64,000 nt of DNA from Prorocentrum cordatum (lineage: Eukaryota > Sar > Dinophyceae > Prorocentrales > Prorocentraceae), in the NCBI GenBank assembly GCA_963575745.1, contig CAUYUJ010015508.1, forward strand, positions 47,501-111,500, written 5' to 3'. Position 1 is the first letter of the stretch; each line of letters begins with the position of its first letter. The position numbers and the translations under genes were made by a program. The notes beneath the pieces are model-generated. The model saw only the letters and a list, made by a program, of their open reading frames with translations. It searched no databases and was not told the origin of the DNA. This document shows positions 63,729 through 64,000 of this stretch, piece by piece.

Positions 63729-64000
63729 TCAAAACCAAGACGTCTGAGCACTCTCGAGCGCGCAAGGAATCGAGAGACGTCGACGCTGAACTATCACTTT
63801 GATATACGTGTGTGTAGACAAGCACGACCTGTCGCCTGCTGAGCGATTTGGGAGATCACGGACATGCGCAAAATCACGGACTGGGTAGCGATTGCGAGAG
63901 ACTGAGAAAGTGGAACAAGGCGGAGTCATCACAACGGCAGCGAAGCGGCCATCGGCCAAAAGCCACGTGATCATCCCCACGTTCGAAGGAGCGGTCGGGC
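63729..64000 (-). pseudogene. Fragment with PPCSTFS motif, cut by the window edge
   Basis: The minus-strand frame entering from the right edge reads WLLADGRFAAVVMTPPCSTF then SVSRNRYPVRDF and DLPNRSAGDRSC. A PPC-S/T-FS core after a hydrophobic strand resembles motif IV (PPCQxFS) of cytosine-5 DNA methyltransferase-like domains, including those carried by some dinoflagellate retroelements; the PC is the catalytic dipeptide of that fold. The fragment is too short to confirm: no motif I is inside the window, and the frame stops at 63729. It could equally be an unrelated protein. Confidence 0.35.

Noticed and set aside
1-64000. Search for tRNA, rRNA, snRNA and SL RNA genes
   Set aside because: No B-box GGTTCGANTCC with a cloverleaf, no conserved rRNA stretch and no leader followed by GT were seen; short or diverged RNA genes could still be missed by eye.

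Overview
What it is. The window is nuclear DNA of a large, repeat-dominated, GC-rich eukaryotic genome, most likely a dinoflagellate. Four observations support this. (1) A 22-nt stretch at 43762-43783 matches the dinoflagellate trans-spliced leader at 20 of 22 positions and is followed directly by an ATG. (2) Three different degenerate reverse-transcriptase relics resemble the non-LTR and related RT families common in dinoflagellate genomes. (3) Candidate introns carry short direct repeats at their splice borders, and one candidate uses a GC donor. (4) Convincing coding sequence is very sparse among satellites, minisatellites and nested mobile elements. I cannot name the species. There are no bacterial operons, ribosome binding sites or CRISPR arrays.

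Layout. 1-2.1 kb: GC-rich, with a 250-bp direct duplication and weak minus-strand exon candidates. 2.1-8.3 kb: a composite structure bounded by ~300-bp inverted arms ending in (TA)n; it holds ~200-bp units in two opposed orientations and two higher-order blocks built on a 90-bp satellite. 8.45-9.13 kb: a small element with 15-bp terminal inverted repeats lying between microsatellites. 9.5-11.6 kb: a third 90-bp-satellite block. 11.6-14.9 kb: no recognisable gene. 14.9-17.4 kb: first copy of a dispersed element (here called CAG-TIR after its CCCACCAGCC/GGCTGGTGGG ends) and a related ~15-bp minisatellite. 17.58-17.9 kb: two short coiled-coil-like exon candidates. 18-21.8 kb: mixed tandem repeats. 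21.9-22.5 kb: RT relic A. 22.7-34.3 kb: a region with a 670-bp segmental duplication (24.0 and 32.2 kb), GTGTGC microsatellites, inverted 21-bp arrays (26.6 and 28.2 kb), RT relic C (28.6-30.2 kb) and a low-complexity ORF. 34.3-40.3 kb: repeats, a terminal-exon candidate at 35.3 kb and an unidentified ORF at 37.8 kb. 40.56-42.64 kb: the best gene, a two-exon class I SAM-dependent methyltransferase. 43.76 kb: spliced-leader relic. 45.0-48.4 kb: RT relic B, interrupted by a complete CAG-TIR copy at 45955-47100. 48.4-53.1 kb: CCT arrays, an Ala-rich minus ORF and two further CAG-TIR copies. 53.6-56.9 kb: a sharply AT-rich block. 57-64 kb: purine/pyrimidine arrays, another full CAG-TIR copy and, at the right edge, a minus-strand fragment with a PPCSTFS motif.

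How it fits together. Apart from the methyltransferase and a few exon fragments, the window records layered repeat activity. A LINE-like element decayed and received a CAG-TIR insertion, satellites expanded inside composite units, and one block shifted toward AT while keeping recognisable similarity to GC-rich sequence elsewhere in the window. All boundaries, unit counts and identities come from reading by eye, without alignment software.
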